From the NCBI GenBank assembly GCA_021794525.1, contig JAJYQP010000001.1:1-64000 (forward strand): a DNA stretch of 64,000 nt, read 5' to 3'. The notes under the pieces are model-generated. The model had not been told where the DNA came from. It did not search any database and saw nothing but the letters and a program-made list of their open reading frames with translations. Below, piece after piece: positions 1-11,594 of this stretch. Source of the stretch: Pseudomonadota bacterium. GTDB lineage: Bacteria; Pseudomonadota; Alphaproteobacteria; Sphingomonadales; Sphingomonadaceae. The stretch's first letter is position 1. The number at the start of each line of letters is the position of its first letter. The translations under genes and the position numbers were made by a program.

Positions 1-627
1 GACCGCGTCGCGGACGAGCAGCCAGCCGTTCTCCGAACCGGGCACCGAACCCTTCACGAAGATCAGGCCGCGCGCCGCGTCGGTGCGGACGACTTCCAGA
101 TTCTGCTGGGTGCGCTGACGGTCGCCCATGTGGCCGGCCATCTTCTTGCCCTTGAACACGCGGCCCGGATCCTGGCGGTTACCGGTCGAACCGTGGGCAC
201 GGTGGCTGATCGAGACGCCGTGCGTCGCGCGCATGCCGCCGAAGCCCCAGCGCTTCATCGCGCCCGCAAAGCCCTTGCCCTGCGTGTGGCCGGTGATGTC
301 GACCTTCTGGCCGGCGATGAAGTGCTCGGCCGAAATGTGCGCGCCGACGGGGACGAGACCGTCCTCGCCCTCGACGCGGAATTCCGCGACGCGCATCTTC
401 AGGCCGACATCCGCCTTCGCGAAGGCTTCGCGCTGCGGCTTGTTCACGTTCTTCTGCTTCGCCTCACCGGCGCCGAGCTGGACGGCGAAATAGCCATCGC
501 GGTCGGCGGTGCGGTGCGAGACGACCTGGCAGCCTTCCAGCGCGAGAACGGTAACCGGCACGTGCCGGCCGTCCTCCTGGAAGAGGCGGGTCATCCCGAC
601 TTTCTTGGCGATCACGCCAGTGCGCAT
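1..627 (-). CDS. rplC: 50S ribosomal protein L3 (partial, C-terminus outside window)
   Basis: L3 is an early-assembling 23S rRNA-binding protein near the peptidyl transferase centre. The minus-strand frame opens at ATG 625-627 with [17 protein letters not shown], the classic L3 N-terminus, and stays open for 209 codons to the window edge. It contains the characteristic stretch [19 protein letters not shown] and the Gln residue of that loop that is methylated in many bacteria. No stop codon lies in the window, so the C-terminus is missing. It follows rpsJ as in the S10 operon, but the 239-base gap to rpsJ is much longer than usual for this pair. Confidence 0.97.
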   Translation of the reverse strand, partial: MRTGVIAKKVGMTRLFQEDGRHVPVTVLALEGCQVVSHRTADRDGYFAVQLGAGEAKQKNVNKPQREAFAKADVGLKMRVAEFRVEGEDGLVPVGAHISAEHFIAGQKVDITGHTQGKGFAGAMKRWGFGGMRATHGVSISHRAHGSTGNRQDPGRVFKGKKMAGHMGDRQRTQQNLEVVRTDAARGLIFVKGSVPGSENGWLLVRDAV

Positions 628-695
628 CGTCAAACTCCTACAGAGGCACCACGGGACCATCCCGAGGTGCGTGTCCAGCCCTTGAATGATGCGAG

Positions 696-800
696 CCCCC
701 GTCCGGGCTGGGTACCCCCTCCCGAAGGAGAGAGCGAGACGGGGGACGCAGGCCCGGGCGGCTGCCCGGCGGTATCCCAATGTCTTGCCGGCGAACCGGC
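696..800 (-). promoter_or_regulatory. Structured spacer between rpsJ and rplC
   Basis: The 239-base gap 628-866 holds no gene. On the minus-strand RNA it can form at least two hairpins: an 8-bp stem (696-703 with 738-745, CCCCCGTC/GACGGGGG) and a 5-bp stem closed by a UUCG tetraloop (787-800). It could be an attenuator, an internal promoter region or a ribosomal-protein binding leader. Neither stem is followed by a U-run, so simple termination is not favoured. The function is inferred only. Confidence 0.3.
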
Positions 801-866
801 GGGGCCATCGAGCGCCCCTTGAACTTCCGGCGGTTTCAGGTCTCGCCGTAGACCCGGATCAATGGC

Positions 867-1178
867 TTACGCCAGCTTGATCTCGACATTGACGCCGGCG
901 GCCAGGTCGAGCTTCATCAGCGCATCGACGGTCTGGGCGTTGGGCTGCACGATATCGAGCAGCCGCTTGTAGGTGCGCACCTCGAACTGCTCGCGCGACT
1001 TCTTGTCGATGTGCGGGCCGCGGTTCACGGTGAACTTCTCGATACGCGTCGGCATGGGAATGGGGCCGCGAATAAGCGCACCGGTCCGGCGGGCGGTCTC
1101 TGCGATCTCGCCAGTGGCCTGGTCGAGAACGCGGTGGTCGAACGCCTTGAGGCGAATGCGGATATTCTGAGCTTCCAT
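867..1178 (-). CDS. rpsJ: 30S ribosomal protein S10
   Basis: The 103-residue product begins [20 protein letters not shown] and has the S10 core [22 protein letters not shown]10 belongs to the 30S head and, as NusE, takes part in Nus-dependent antitermination. The length is normal for the family. It lies downstream of tuf but is separated from it by a strong terminator at 1430-1464, so it must have its own promoter in 1179-1430 or depend on read-through. The next gene is rplC. Confidence 0.98.
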   Translation of the reverse strand: MEAQNIRIRLKAFDHRVLDQATGEIAETARRTGALIRGPIPMPTRIEKFTVNRGPHIDKKSREQFEVRTYKRLLDIVQPNAQTVDALMKLDLAAGVNVEIKLA

Positions 1179-1429
1179 GTCCTACACCGATGCGAAAGAG
1201 CCGCGAGCGATCTTGCGACCGCTCAAAAAACAAAGGCCGGCCCCGCGTCCATCCGGTTTCCCGAAAACTGCGGGCGGCCCCTGCGAATCTCGTAAGTCCG
1301 CGGACGAATCCGCGGCTGCGGGCGGGCCTATACGGAGGAGACCGGCTTCTGGCAACCCCCGAATTGAGGCTTTGCGGCGCGTTTGCCGCGGCTGCCGGAA
1401 CCGACCACCCGGAGAGGGTCTGCTCGCAT

Positions 1430-1464
1430 AAAAAGGGCCCGGCTCACGCGTATGAGCCGGGCCC
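1430..1464 (-). terminator. Rho-independent terminator after tuf
   Basis: A perfect 12-bp stem, GGGCCCGGCTCA (1435-1446) and its complement (1453-1464), closes a 6-base loop. On the minus strand it is followed by five U residues (1430-1434). It lies 31 bases beyond the tuf stop codon and would end tuf transcripts before rpsJ. The rest of 1179-1495 shows no gene. Confidence 0.9.
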
Positions 1465-1495
1465 CTCTATCGTGTCGCCCGAAGGCGATGCGCGA

Positions 1496-2686
<1,191 letters not shown>

Positions 2687-2907
2687 TGTCTTTCCTTATG
2701 CGGCGCGCTGCCTAAGGCGTGCGGGCCATCTCCAATCAAAAACTGCGCTTTGGAACGGGGTCGTCCCCAATCGCCAGCATCGACCGGGTGCGGCCCGGCC
2801 GGTTGCGAGGGCGCGCCGATAGCGAATGTGGCGCGCGCGCGCTAGTCCTAAATTGCCGCCCGCGGCCGCCCGGGGGGGACGGAGCGGCCCGGAGCGGGCG
2901 ACGCGGC

Positions 2908-3390
2908 TCAGATAAGAGCCTTGCCCATCCGTAACAAGGGGACCTTCACGCCGTCGACATCGGCCTGTTCGGGCGCAGAAATCGACGCGTATCCCGCGGC
3001 ACGATAGAGCGGCACACCGGCGGCGGTGCCCATCAATTCGACCCGCACGAATCCGGCGGCCTTCGCGGCATCCTCGCACAGGCGCAGAATCATCCGTCCC
3101 ACCCCGCGACGCACGAAATCTGGGTCTGTATACATCGCCCGCACCTTCGCTGCATCGCGGGCCGGATCGAGACGCTCCGGTTCCCGCCCAACGATACTCG
3201 CGTCCCCGCCGTACAGGGTCGCGCGGAAGCTCCAGCCGCCGCAGCCGGCGATCCGGCTTCTCTCCTCGACGATGAAGTATGTGCCATCGGCGACGAGCTG
3301 GCTGTCGAGCCCCATGACCTTGTGGCTCGCCGCCACCTGCGCGGGATCGAGGAAGTCGCCCTGGAGTGATTCGATGGCGCGGTTCATCAC
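2908..3390 (-). CDS. GNAT-family N-acetyltransferase, start unresolved
   Basis: The frame has the GNAT fold: acetyl-CoA loop RRGVGRMILRLCEDAAKAAG, then VELMGTAAGVPLYRAAGY. Homologous-looking sequence begins further upstream at FSWRIATEADIPALH (about 3430), but no ATG, GTG or TTG precedes it in frame after the receptor's stop. The first usable starts are GTG 3390 or ATG 3387, which cost the first beta strand. The missing N-terminus overlaps the terminator hairpin of the receptor gene. Either an unconventional start is used, the gene is N-terminally truncated, or it is translated from within the receptor gene. The substrate is unknown. Confidence 0.75.
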   Translation of the reverse strand: MMNRAIESLQGDFLDPAQVAASHKVMGLDSQLVADGTYFIVEERSRIAGCGGWSFRATLYGGDASIVGREPERLDPARDAAKVRAMYTDPDFVRRGVGRMILRLCEDAAKAAGFVRVELMGTAAGVPLYRAAGYASISAPEQADVDGVKVPLLRMGKALI

Positions 3391-3434
3391 CCGGTGCAGC
3401 GCCGGAATGTCTGCCTCGGTGGCGATGCGCCACG

Positions 3435-3464
3435 AAAAAGGCGGCGGGACATCGCCCCGCCGCC
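3435..3464 (-). terminator. Rho-independent terminator after the TonB receptor
   Basis: A 9-bp stem GGCGGCGGG/CCCGCCGCC (3440-3448 and 3456-3464) with a 7-base loop is followed on the minus strand by five U residues (3435-3439). It lies 25 bases after the receptor stop and overlaps the apparent N-terminal coding region of the GNAT gene. Confidence 0.85.
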
Positions 3465-3488
3465 TCTCTCCCCTTGGATCGCCCAGGA

Positions 3489-6227
3489 TCAGTAGGTGAC
3501 CCGCAGGCGGACGTAGTAGAAGCCGCCGTTGATGCCGAACGGACCGCCCGAACGCGGGTAGACCTGCCCGTCGGCAAGGCTGTCCGTCAGCGCATAGATC
3601 GGGTTGGTCGTGCTCGGCGCGATGCGGTCGGGATAGGTGTCGAAGATGTTGTTCGCACCCACCGTCAGCGTGTAGTGATCCGCCACCGTGTAGCTCAGGT
3701 CGAGGTCGGCAGTCACCTTTCCGCTGAAGCGCTGGCCCGGATATTCGAGCTGGTTCGCCCACGAGCTGAAGTAGTTCACCCGCGCATTGGTCTGGAAATT
3801 GCCGAGCTGCCAGTTGGCCGAGGTGTTCAGGCGATGCTTCGGCGGCAGGTTGGCGATGTTGAACCGCTGGTCCGCACTTATGACCGAGGGATTGAAGTCG
3901 GTCACCTCGCTCTCGTTATAGCTGTAGGCGACGGTCAGGTTCAGGCCGCCGTCCATCAGCCGCGTGCGGTAGCTCGCCACCGCGTCGATGCCCTTGGTCC
4001 GGGTGTCGAAGCCGTTGGTGAAGTAGTTCACGTCACCGCCGAGGCCGACGACCGCGAGGGCCGGCAGCGCGTTGAGGTCGGCCTGCGTGACCGTGAAGGT
4101 CTGCGAGATGCCGATCCGGTCGCGCACATCGATGATGTAGCCGTCCACCGTCAGCGTCAGGTTGTCGATCGGCTTCAGGATGAAGCCCGCACCGTAGTTG
4201 TTCGACTTCTCCGGCTGCAGCGACTGGGCGCCGTAATACTGCGCGATCGAGCTCGTCACCGGATAGGTGCCGGTCTGGATCTGGTTGCCGCTGCGGAAGT
4301 TGGTGGTGACGATCTGGGTGTTGTTCTGGCCCGGCGAGGGGGCATGGAACCCGGTGCCGATCGTGCCTCGGATCGAGATCGCCGGCGTGATCTCGAACAG
4401 GGCATTGGCTTTCCAGACGAAAGTGTCGCCAAAGGTGTCGTAGTCTTCGTAGCGTCCGGCAACGCCGACCGTCAGCGCATCAACGATGTCGGTTTCGGCG
4501 CCAAAATAGACGCCCCAGCTGTCCTGCGAGGCCGCGCCGGCGAAGACCGGGCTGACGCCGCCATAACCGCTCGCCGCGGGCGACTGGGTCGCGATGCAGT
4601 TCGAGGTGCCGGTCGCGCTCACCACCGGCAGGCCCGAGTTGAATCGTGGACAATCGGCAGCGGTGTTGGGAACCGGCTCGTAGCCGCCGCCCACTGCCGG
4701 GCGGTAGAGCGGCGTCGCTGCATAGGGACCGGCAGCATAGGACTGCAGGTCGCCGACGGTCTTTTCATATTCCTCGCGCCGCTTCTCGACACCGGCAGAG
4801 AGCGTGATCGGGCTCGCGAAGCCGACCTCGACCGGGTAGGTCAGGTCGAGGTTGTATGTCTGCTCGCGCTGGATCAGGTCGCCGAAGTAGAACCGGGTCT
4901 GGCTGAGCGGCCCGAAGGAGGCGCTGAGCGAATCGGTCATCGACAGCGACAGCGAATTACGCGCCAGCGTGGCCGACAGGTCGTAGGTCAGGCCGCCCTC
5001 GAACTCGCCCTTGAGACCGACGGTGCCGTACATCTGGTCGACGTCGCCGATGAAGCGCGGGGTGAATCCCGCCGGGTAGATCGAGGCGAAGCTGAAGGTG
5101 CTGCCGTTGATCAGGAAACCGCCAGCCGGGCAGCTCGGATCGCCCGTCGGGCACGGCGTCGTGTAGATCGTGTTGAACGAACCGTTGCGGCCGTTGGTGC
5201 GCGTGGCCTGCGTGCCGCTGCCGTCATTCACGATCAGCCCGGTCGCGGTCTGCGACGGACGGTAGTTGAAGCTCTGGTTCGCCGCGCTGCGGGCATAGTT
5301 TCCGGTGGCGTAGAGCGTGATCGCGTCGGTTAGGTCGAAACCGGCGTTGACGAAGATCTTGTAACCGTCGCCAGGCGACGAGCCCCAGATCTGCGCCGGT
5401 CCCGGATAGTTCGGCAATTGCGCGGCAAGGGATGGGTTGTTCTGCGCGAACGCGACCGCATTGGGACGGGTCTGCCCGCGGCTGGTCCCCTCCTCGTCAT
5501 AATATTCCGCAGCGACCGTCACGAAACCCGTGTCGCCCAGACGGACACCGCCGAACAGGCCGAATTGCCACCGCTCGCCGTCGCCCTCGTAGGTCTGGCC
5601 CCAGAGCGCCTGCGCCTCTAGCCCTTCATCGTCGCGAATCTGGTAGTTGATGACGCCGCCGATCGCATCCGAACCGTACTGCGCGGTCGCCCCGTCGCGC
5701 AGGATCTGCAGGTTCTTCACCGCGATCGCGGGAATGTTGGAGATGTCGGCACCCTGCGAGCCGTAGGACAGCGCGGTGTCGCCCCCCGAATAGACCTGCA
5801 CCAGGGCGGCGCGGTTGTAGCGCTTGCCGTTCACCATCACGAGGATCTGGTCGGCGCCGAGGCCGCGCAGCGAGGGGGGACGTACGAAGGTCGAGGCGTC
5901 GGAGATCGTGTTCTGCGGCACGAAGAACGACGGCACCAGGTTGCGCACGGTATCGAGCATGTTCGCGGCCGGCTGCGCGCCGAGCTCCGTCGCACCGATA
6001 ACGTCGATCGGCGAGGCGCTGTCCGTCACTGAGCGGTCGGTACGGCGGGTACCGATGACGATCAGCTCAGGCGCGCTTTCGGGGCCGGTGGGCGAAACCT
6101 GCTCACTTTCGAGCGGGTCGTTGGCCGTGTTCGCATCCTGCGCCAGCAGTGGCGACGAGGCGACGGCGGCCAGGGCCGCGCCGCACGCCAGCCGGCTGAT
6201 GATCGAATAGAAACGATATTTCCCCAT
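3489..6227 (-). CDS. TonB-dependent outer membrane receptor
   Basis: The 912-residue protein has a signal peptide (about 1-30, ending LLAQ-DA), a TonB box near 53-60 (PELIVIGT), a plug domain with SLRGLGADQILVMVNGKR, and a long 22-strand-type beta barrel ending in the aromatic residue of VRLRVTY. Such receptors import chelated iron, cobalamin, sugars or other ligands using TonB energy; the ligand cannot be told from the sequence. ATG 6227 was chosen over in-frame codons further upstream because GGGAG lies 7 bases before it and a signal peptide follows directly. It is inserted between fusA and tuf and has its own terminator. Confidence 0.95.
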   Translation of the reverse strand: MGKYRFYSIISRLACGAALAAVASSPLLAQDANTANDPLESEQVSPTGPESAPELIVIGTRRTDRSVTDSASPIDVIGATELGAQPAANMLDTVRNLVPSFFVPQNTISDASTFVRPPSLRGLGADQILVMVNGKRYNRAALVQVYSGGDTALSYGSQGADISNIPAIAVKNLQILRDGATAQYGSDAIGGVINYQIRDDEGLEAQALWGQTYEGDGERWQFGLFGGVRLGDTGFVTVAAEYYDEEGTSRGQTRPNAVAFAQNNPSLAAQLPNYPGPAQIWGSSPGDGYKIFVNAGFDLTDAITLYATGNYARSAANQSFNYRPSQTATGLIVNDGSGTQATRTNGRNGSFNTIYTTPCPTGDPSCPAGGFLINGSTFSFASIYPAGFTPRFIGDVDQMYGTVGLKGEFEGGLTYDLSATLARNSLSLSMTDSLSASFGPLSQTRFYFGDLIQREQTYNLDLTYPVEVGFASPITLSAGVEKRREEYEKTVGDLQSYAAGPYAATPLYRPAVGGGYEPVPNTAADCPRFNSGLPVVSATGTSNCIATQSPAASGYGGVSPVFAGAASQDSWGVYFGAETDIVDALTVGVAGRYEDYDTFGDTFVWKANALFEITPAISIRGTIGTGFHAPSPGQNNTQIVTTNFRSGNQIQTGTYPVTSSIAQYYGAQSLQPEKSNNYGAGFILKPIDNLTLTVDGYIIDVRDRIGISQTFTVTQADLNALPALAVVGLGGDVNYFTNGFDTRTKGIDAVASYRTRLMDGGLNLTVAYSYNESEVTDFNPSVISADQRFNIANLPPKHRLNTSANWQLGNFQTNARVNYFSSWANQLEYPGQRFSGKVTADLDLSYTVADHYTLTVGANNIFDTYPDRIAPSTTNPIYALTDSLADGQVYPRSGGPFGINGGFYYVRLRVTY

Positions 6228-6441
6228 ACCAAACTCCCGCGTAACGAAAACCTCTTCAACAGCGTCATTCACCATTTTCGTTGCGCATTGAAAAGCCTTC
6301 AGCAGCGTCGAGGCGGTGGATGGCAAGGTTTTCCATCCAAGCTGTTGCAATATCGTCGCAGTGGTGTTGCTCTCGCGGTGTCGGAAACACGGCGCGCAGA
6401 AACACGAACGGCGCGGCAGGCCGAAACCCACCGCGCCGTCG

Positions 6442-6472
6442 CCTAACGGAATCGAAGCCCAGCTTCGTTAGG
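6442..6472. repeat. Inverted repeat downstream of fusA
   Basis: CCTAACG...CGTTAGG arms enclose a nested GAAGC/GCTTC stem. It lies 12 bases past the fusA stop codon and has no U-run. It may be a processing or Rho-assisted 3' end for the rpsL-rpsG-fusA transcript. Confidence 0.45.
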
Positions 6473-6484
6473 TCGGTCCTCGCC

Positions 6485-8617
<2,133 letters not shown>

Positions 8618-8743
8618 GGGGAATTCCTCGGGTCTCGGGGTTGCCGTTGCGGCGAGCCCCATATGGGGTTTTGTGCGTCCGTTTGAAGACGGACCTGGCA
8701 GGAGTTCGCGGGCGGCGATCCTACACCGCCGCCCGCGGGAACC

Positions 8744-9214
8744 TTACCAGCGGTAGTGGCTGAACGCGCGGTTGGCGTCCGCCATTCTGTGCGTGTCCTC
8801 GCGCTTCTTGACCGCGTTGCCGCGGTTGTTCGAGGCGTCGAGCAGCTCGCCCGAGAGGCGGGCGGCCATGGTGGTCTCGGCCCGGCCGCGCGCGGCGGTG
8901 ATCAGCCAGCGGATGGCGAGCGCCTGGGCACGCTCGGGACGAACCTCGACCGGCACCTGGTAGGTCGCACCGCCGACGCGGCGCGAACGCACCTCGACCT
9001 GCGGCTTGATATTGTCGAGCGCGGCGTGGAACACCTCGATCGGGTTCGCCTTGGCCTTGGTCTCGACAGTGTCGAGCGCGCCATAGACGATGCGCTCGGC
9101 AACCGATTTCTTCCCGTCGAGCATGAGGTTGTTCATGAACTTCGACAGAACCTGATCCTGAAACTTGGGATCGGGCAGGATTTCCCGCTTCTCGGGACGA
9201 CGACGACGTGACAT
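8744..9214 (-). CDS. rpsG: 30S ribosomal protein S7
   Basis: S7 nucleates assembly of the 30S head and contacts E-site tRNA. The 156-residue product begins [20 protein letters not shown], carries the S7 signature around [15 protein letters not shown], and ends in the extended C-terminal helix (FSHYRW). The length is normal. It lies between rpsL and fusA. The 181-base gap to rpsL contains a REP-like palindrome. Confidence 0.99.
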   Translation of the reverse strand: MSRRRRPEKREILPDPKFQDQVLSKFMNNLMLDGKKSVAERIVYGALDTVETKAKANPIEVFHAALDNIKPQVEVRSRRVGGATYQVPVEVRPERAQALAIRWLITAARGRAETTMAARLSGELLDASNNRGNAVKKREDTHRMADANRAFSHYRW

Positions 9215-9258
9215 GTCGCTAATTCCTTATTCTCTCGCTCCCCTTCCCCTTCCCGTCA

Positions 9259-9277
9259 CCCCGAACTCGTTTCGGGG
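9259..9277. repeat. REP-like palindrome (CCCCGAA type) between rpsG and rpsL
   Basis: CCCCGAA and TTCGGGG arms flank 5 bases. It belongs to a dispersed family: related hairpins lie at 9852-9870 and 53021-53037. It sits inside the rpsL-rpsG transcribed spacer. Confidence 0.6.
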
Positions 9278-9395
9278 TCCATCGGGAGGCTGGGTACGGA
9301 GCCTTGAAACCTAAACCGGAACCTGGAGGCAGGCCGGATCCCGAACCACGCTCGCTTGTGGCGAGCTATTCAGGATGACCTGTCCCCCGGACAGG

Positions 9396-9767
9396 TCACT
9401 TCGGACGCTTGGCGCCGTACTTGGAACGGCTCTGCTTGCGATCCTTGACACCCTGCGTGTCGAGCACGCCGCGCAGCACGTGGTAGCGCACGCCGGGCAG
9501 GTCGCGCACGCGCCCGCCGCGGATCAGCACGACGCTGTGCTCCTGCAGGTTGTGCCCCTCGCCGGGGATGTAGGAGATGACCTCGCGGCTGTTGGTGAGG
9601 CGCACCTTGGCGACCTTGCGGAGCGCGGAGTTCGGCTTCTTCGGCGTCGTGGTATAGACGCGGGTGCAGACGCCGCGCTTCTGCGGGTTCTGCTCCATCG
9701 CAGGGACCTTGCTCTTGGCCTTCTGCGGAACGCGGCCCTTGCGGACCAGCTGGTTGATCGTCGGCAT
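9396..9767 (-). CDS. rpsL: 30S ribosomal protein S12
   Basis: S12 lines the decoding centre and controls translational accuracy. The 123-residue product starts [12 protein letters not shown] and contains [15 protein letters not shown] with Lys43 intact and [12 protein letters not shown] with Arg at position 88, where the streptomycin-sensitive reference proteins of E. coli and M. tuberculosis have Lys. A Lys88Arg change is a known streptomycin-resistance substitution. ATG 9767 was chosen because the conserved N-terminus starts there. It is the first gene of the str operon. Confidence 0.99.
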   Translation of the reverse strand: MPTINQLVRKGRVPQKAKSKVPAMEQNPQKRGVCTRVYTTTPKKPNSALRKVAKVRLTNSREVISYIPGEGHNLQEHSVVLIRGGRVRDLPGVRYHVLRGVLDTQGVKDRKQSRSKYGAKRPK

Positions 9768-9851
9768 ATGAGTCTTTCTTCTCTTCACCGTGTGGAGGTG
9801 CCACTGGACCAGGTGGAGAAGATCGGGGTCGCGCAAAAACCTAACTCGTCA

Positions 9852-10015
9852 CCCCGGACTTGATCCGGGGTCCAGCTAGACAAGAAGCCGCGCGTAGCGC
9901 GTCAACTTGGACCTTGCACGAGCCTGAAACGCTCCACCCGGCACGGACACCGGGTTACTCTGACGGCTGCCCTGCGAAGGCGACCCGGCTTCGTCATTCC
10001 CGCGTAGGCGGGAAT
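9852..10015. repeat. Two REP-like palindromes upstream of rpsL
   Basis: The gap 9768-10175 (408 bases) holds no convincing gene. It carries CCCCGGA/TCCGGGG (9852-9870) and ATTCCCGC/GCGGGAAT (9996-10015), both common dispersed palindromes of proteobacterial genomes. The str promoter must lie here, but no clear -35/-10 pair could be recognised. Confidence 0.6.
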
Positions 10016-10175
10016 CCACCGAAACCGAAACCGCCCCAATAGAAAAGGACCTCGGCGTATCGAAACACCAGGCCCCGCGGGACATCACCGGCAATGTTCA
10101 GCTCTATCTGTCCGGGGGAGGCAAGCCACCCCGGATGCGCGCGCCCTTAGCGGGGGATGGGGGTTGGGTCAAGGA

Positions 10176-10370
10176 TCAGTCGCTATTTCGAATGTGATCG
10201 CGATCCCAACCCTTCGCTCTCTCAATCCCACGCAATAGCCCCATTTGAAACGCAGTTCGCCCAGCTCGAGTTGCAGGTCGCGCCGGGATTGCTGGAATGG
10301 CAGCAGAACTTCCGCGAATCGAACGGAATCCTTGACGGAACCCCTCACCGAAATCGCTATCATCAATCAT
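10176..10370 (-). CDS. Small hypothetical protein (64 aa) downstream of tcmP
   Basis: ATG 10370 opens a 64-codon frame reading MIDDSDFGEGFRQGFRSI at its N-terminus, with PAIPARPATRAG and FQMGLLRGIERAKG further on. This G-rich, PAIP/RPAT pattern with a closing RGIE-A-G helix resembles a type of short alphaproteobacterial accessory protein I have met before but cannot name, so the family is uncertain. GGGAG lies 9 bases upstream. It follows tcmP on the same strand by 45 bases and shares its low GC, suggesting it travels with the tcmP module. The function is unknown. Confidence 0.5.
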   Translation of the reverse strand: MIDDSDFGEGFRQGFRSIRGSSAAIPAIPARPATRAGRTAFQMGLLRGIERAKGWDRDHIRNSD

Positions 10371-10415
10371 CTGTTGCGCTCCCGCTTACCTTGCATGCGC
10401 AATGAGGTAGGTCTG

Positions 10416-11594
10416 TCAATTAGCCGCAAAAAGGCGAAATTCATCTTTAGGGATTTTCGTCCGCTCGTTTGGCCATGATGGGATCGAGATTCGGCCTGAC
10501 AGGCGAAGTTCATTTGTAATGTGGCCAAGCTGACTATGTGTGATCGCTATCTCGTCTAGGACCACCCTCCAAACATCCACCCATGCGACGCCCGTAGCTC
10601 CGGAATCAACCACAAGGTCTAGCAAACGAGCTTTCGCAATGACCTGTGCATTCGCGATGATCTTGGCACTTCGTTCTCCGGGGTCGATTGTTTGCTCATC
10701 AGCAAATAGGTCATTCATGCCAGTCTTACTCGCCCGCTTTTGGGTTTTGATTTGGCTCCGACTAAATGCTTGCATTTGCAATGCCGCAAGACAGGCTTCT
10801 CGAAAAACCTTCAAACCATACCGACTTCGAGTAAGGTAGATTAGCTTGTATAACGCCCGGTCAGAGCCAGTTTCGTCGACAGTCAGCGCAGGCGCAAATT
10901 CAAACTGGCCAAGCTTTGCGATGAACGCGCGTGCCCTATCCGTAATGTAAGTCTCCCGGTCATAGGCAGTCAGGCCTCGCGTGTCTTGTAGCCAATTCTC
11001 CTCACTTTCTAGCTCCCCCAACCAAGTTTCTAATGCTGGCATGCGATCCAAAAACCTGTTGGCAAACTGAAACATGAAGTTGAGCAAGAATTCTGTATTC
11101 TTCTGCTCGAGAAGGCTCTTGAGATGTTTGATGTTCGGCAAACCCTTTGGATCAAACATTACAAAACGAAATCCGACGCTTTTGATCGCGTTGGATATCG
11201 CGTGGCAATGATCTTCTGCTTTTCCTTGGTAACACGTAATCTCTAAATCCGATCGGAACGGCGCGACCGCTGCCGACAAATCGTCGTAGCGTTCATAACT
11301 CACTAGGTGTGCGACCATTCGAACATCGCGTCCGATAGCCTGCTGCTGCCTTTTCGCTTCGCGCATACGCCGGAGGGCAATCCCGAAAGACGTATCGCTG
11401 CAATCGGCAGACCGTTCTTCCCATGGCCCTGCAAACAAATCGACGTAAGCAAAGGAGCCAAAACGCGACAGCTTAGGCAAGCCGTCGCGGAGATATCTCG
11501 ATAGGAATGTATGCTTGACTAGAGCCTGTTCGCGACCAACATAGTTCTCTGATGCAATTATGCGGTCTTCAGAATTCGGGGCCACTGGTTCCAT
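10416..11594 (-). CDS. tcmP: Three-Cys-motif partner protein TcmP
   Basis: The 392-residue protein fits the TcmP family (partner of Gp37/Gp68, DUF5131). Visible features: VKHTFLSRYL near residues 26-35, a Rossmann-like YVDLFAGPW motif at 50-58, and VMFDPKGLPNI at 145-154. Together the last two resemble motifs I and IV of SAM-dependent methyltransferases, but activity is inference. The C-terminal 100 residues look helical with a winged-helix-like end. The start at 11594 overlaps the upstream DUF5131 gene by 37 bases, indicating translational coupling. Codon use and GC are clearly lower than in neighbouring housekeeping genes, a sign of transfer. No cellular role can be assigned. Confidence 0.8.
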   Translation of the reverse strand: MEPVAPNSEDRIIASENYVGREQALVKHTFLSRYLRDGLPKLSRFGSFAYVDLFAGPWEERSADCSDTSFGIALRRMREAKRQQQAIGRDVRMVAHLVSYERYDDLSAAVAPFRSDLEITCYQGKAEDHCHAISNAIKSVGFRFVMFDPKGLPNIKHLKSLLEQKNTEFLLNFMFQFANRFLDRMPALETWLGELESEENWLQDTRGLTAYDRETYITDRARAFIAKLGQFEFAPALTVDETGSDRALYKLIYLTRSRYGLKVFREACLAALQMQAFSRSQIKTQKRASKTGMNDLFADEQTIDPGERSAKIIANAQVIAKARLLDLVVDSGATGVAWVDVWRVVLDEIAITHSQLGHITNELRLSGRISIPSWPNERTKIPKDEFRLFAAN

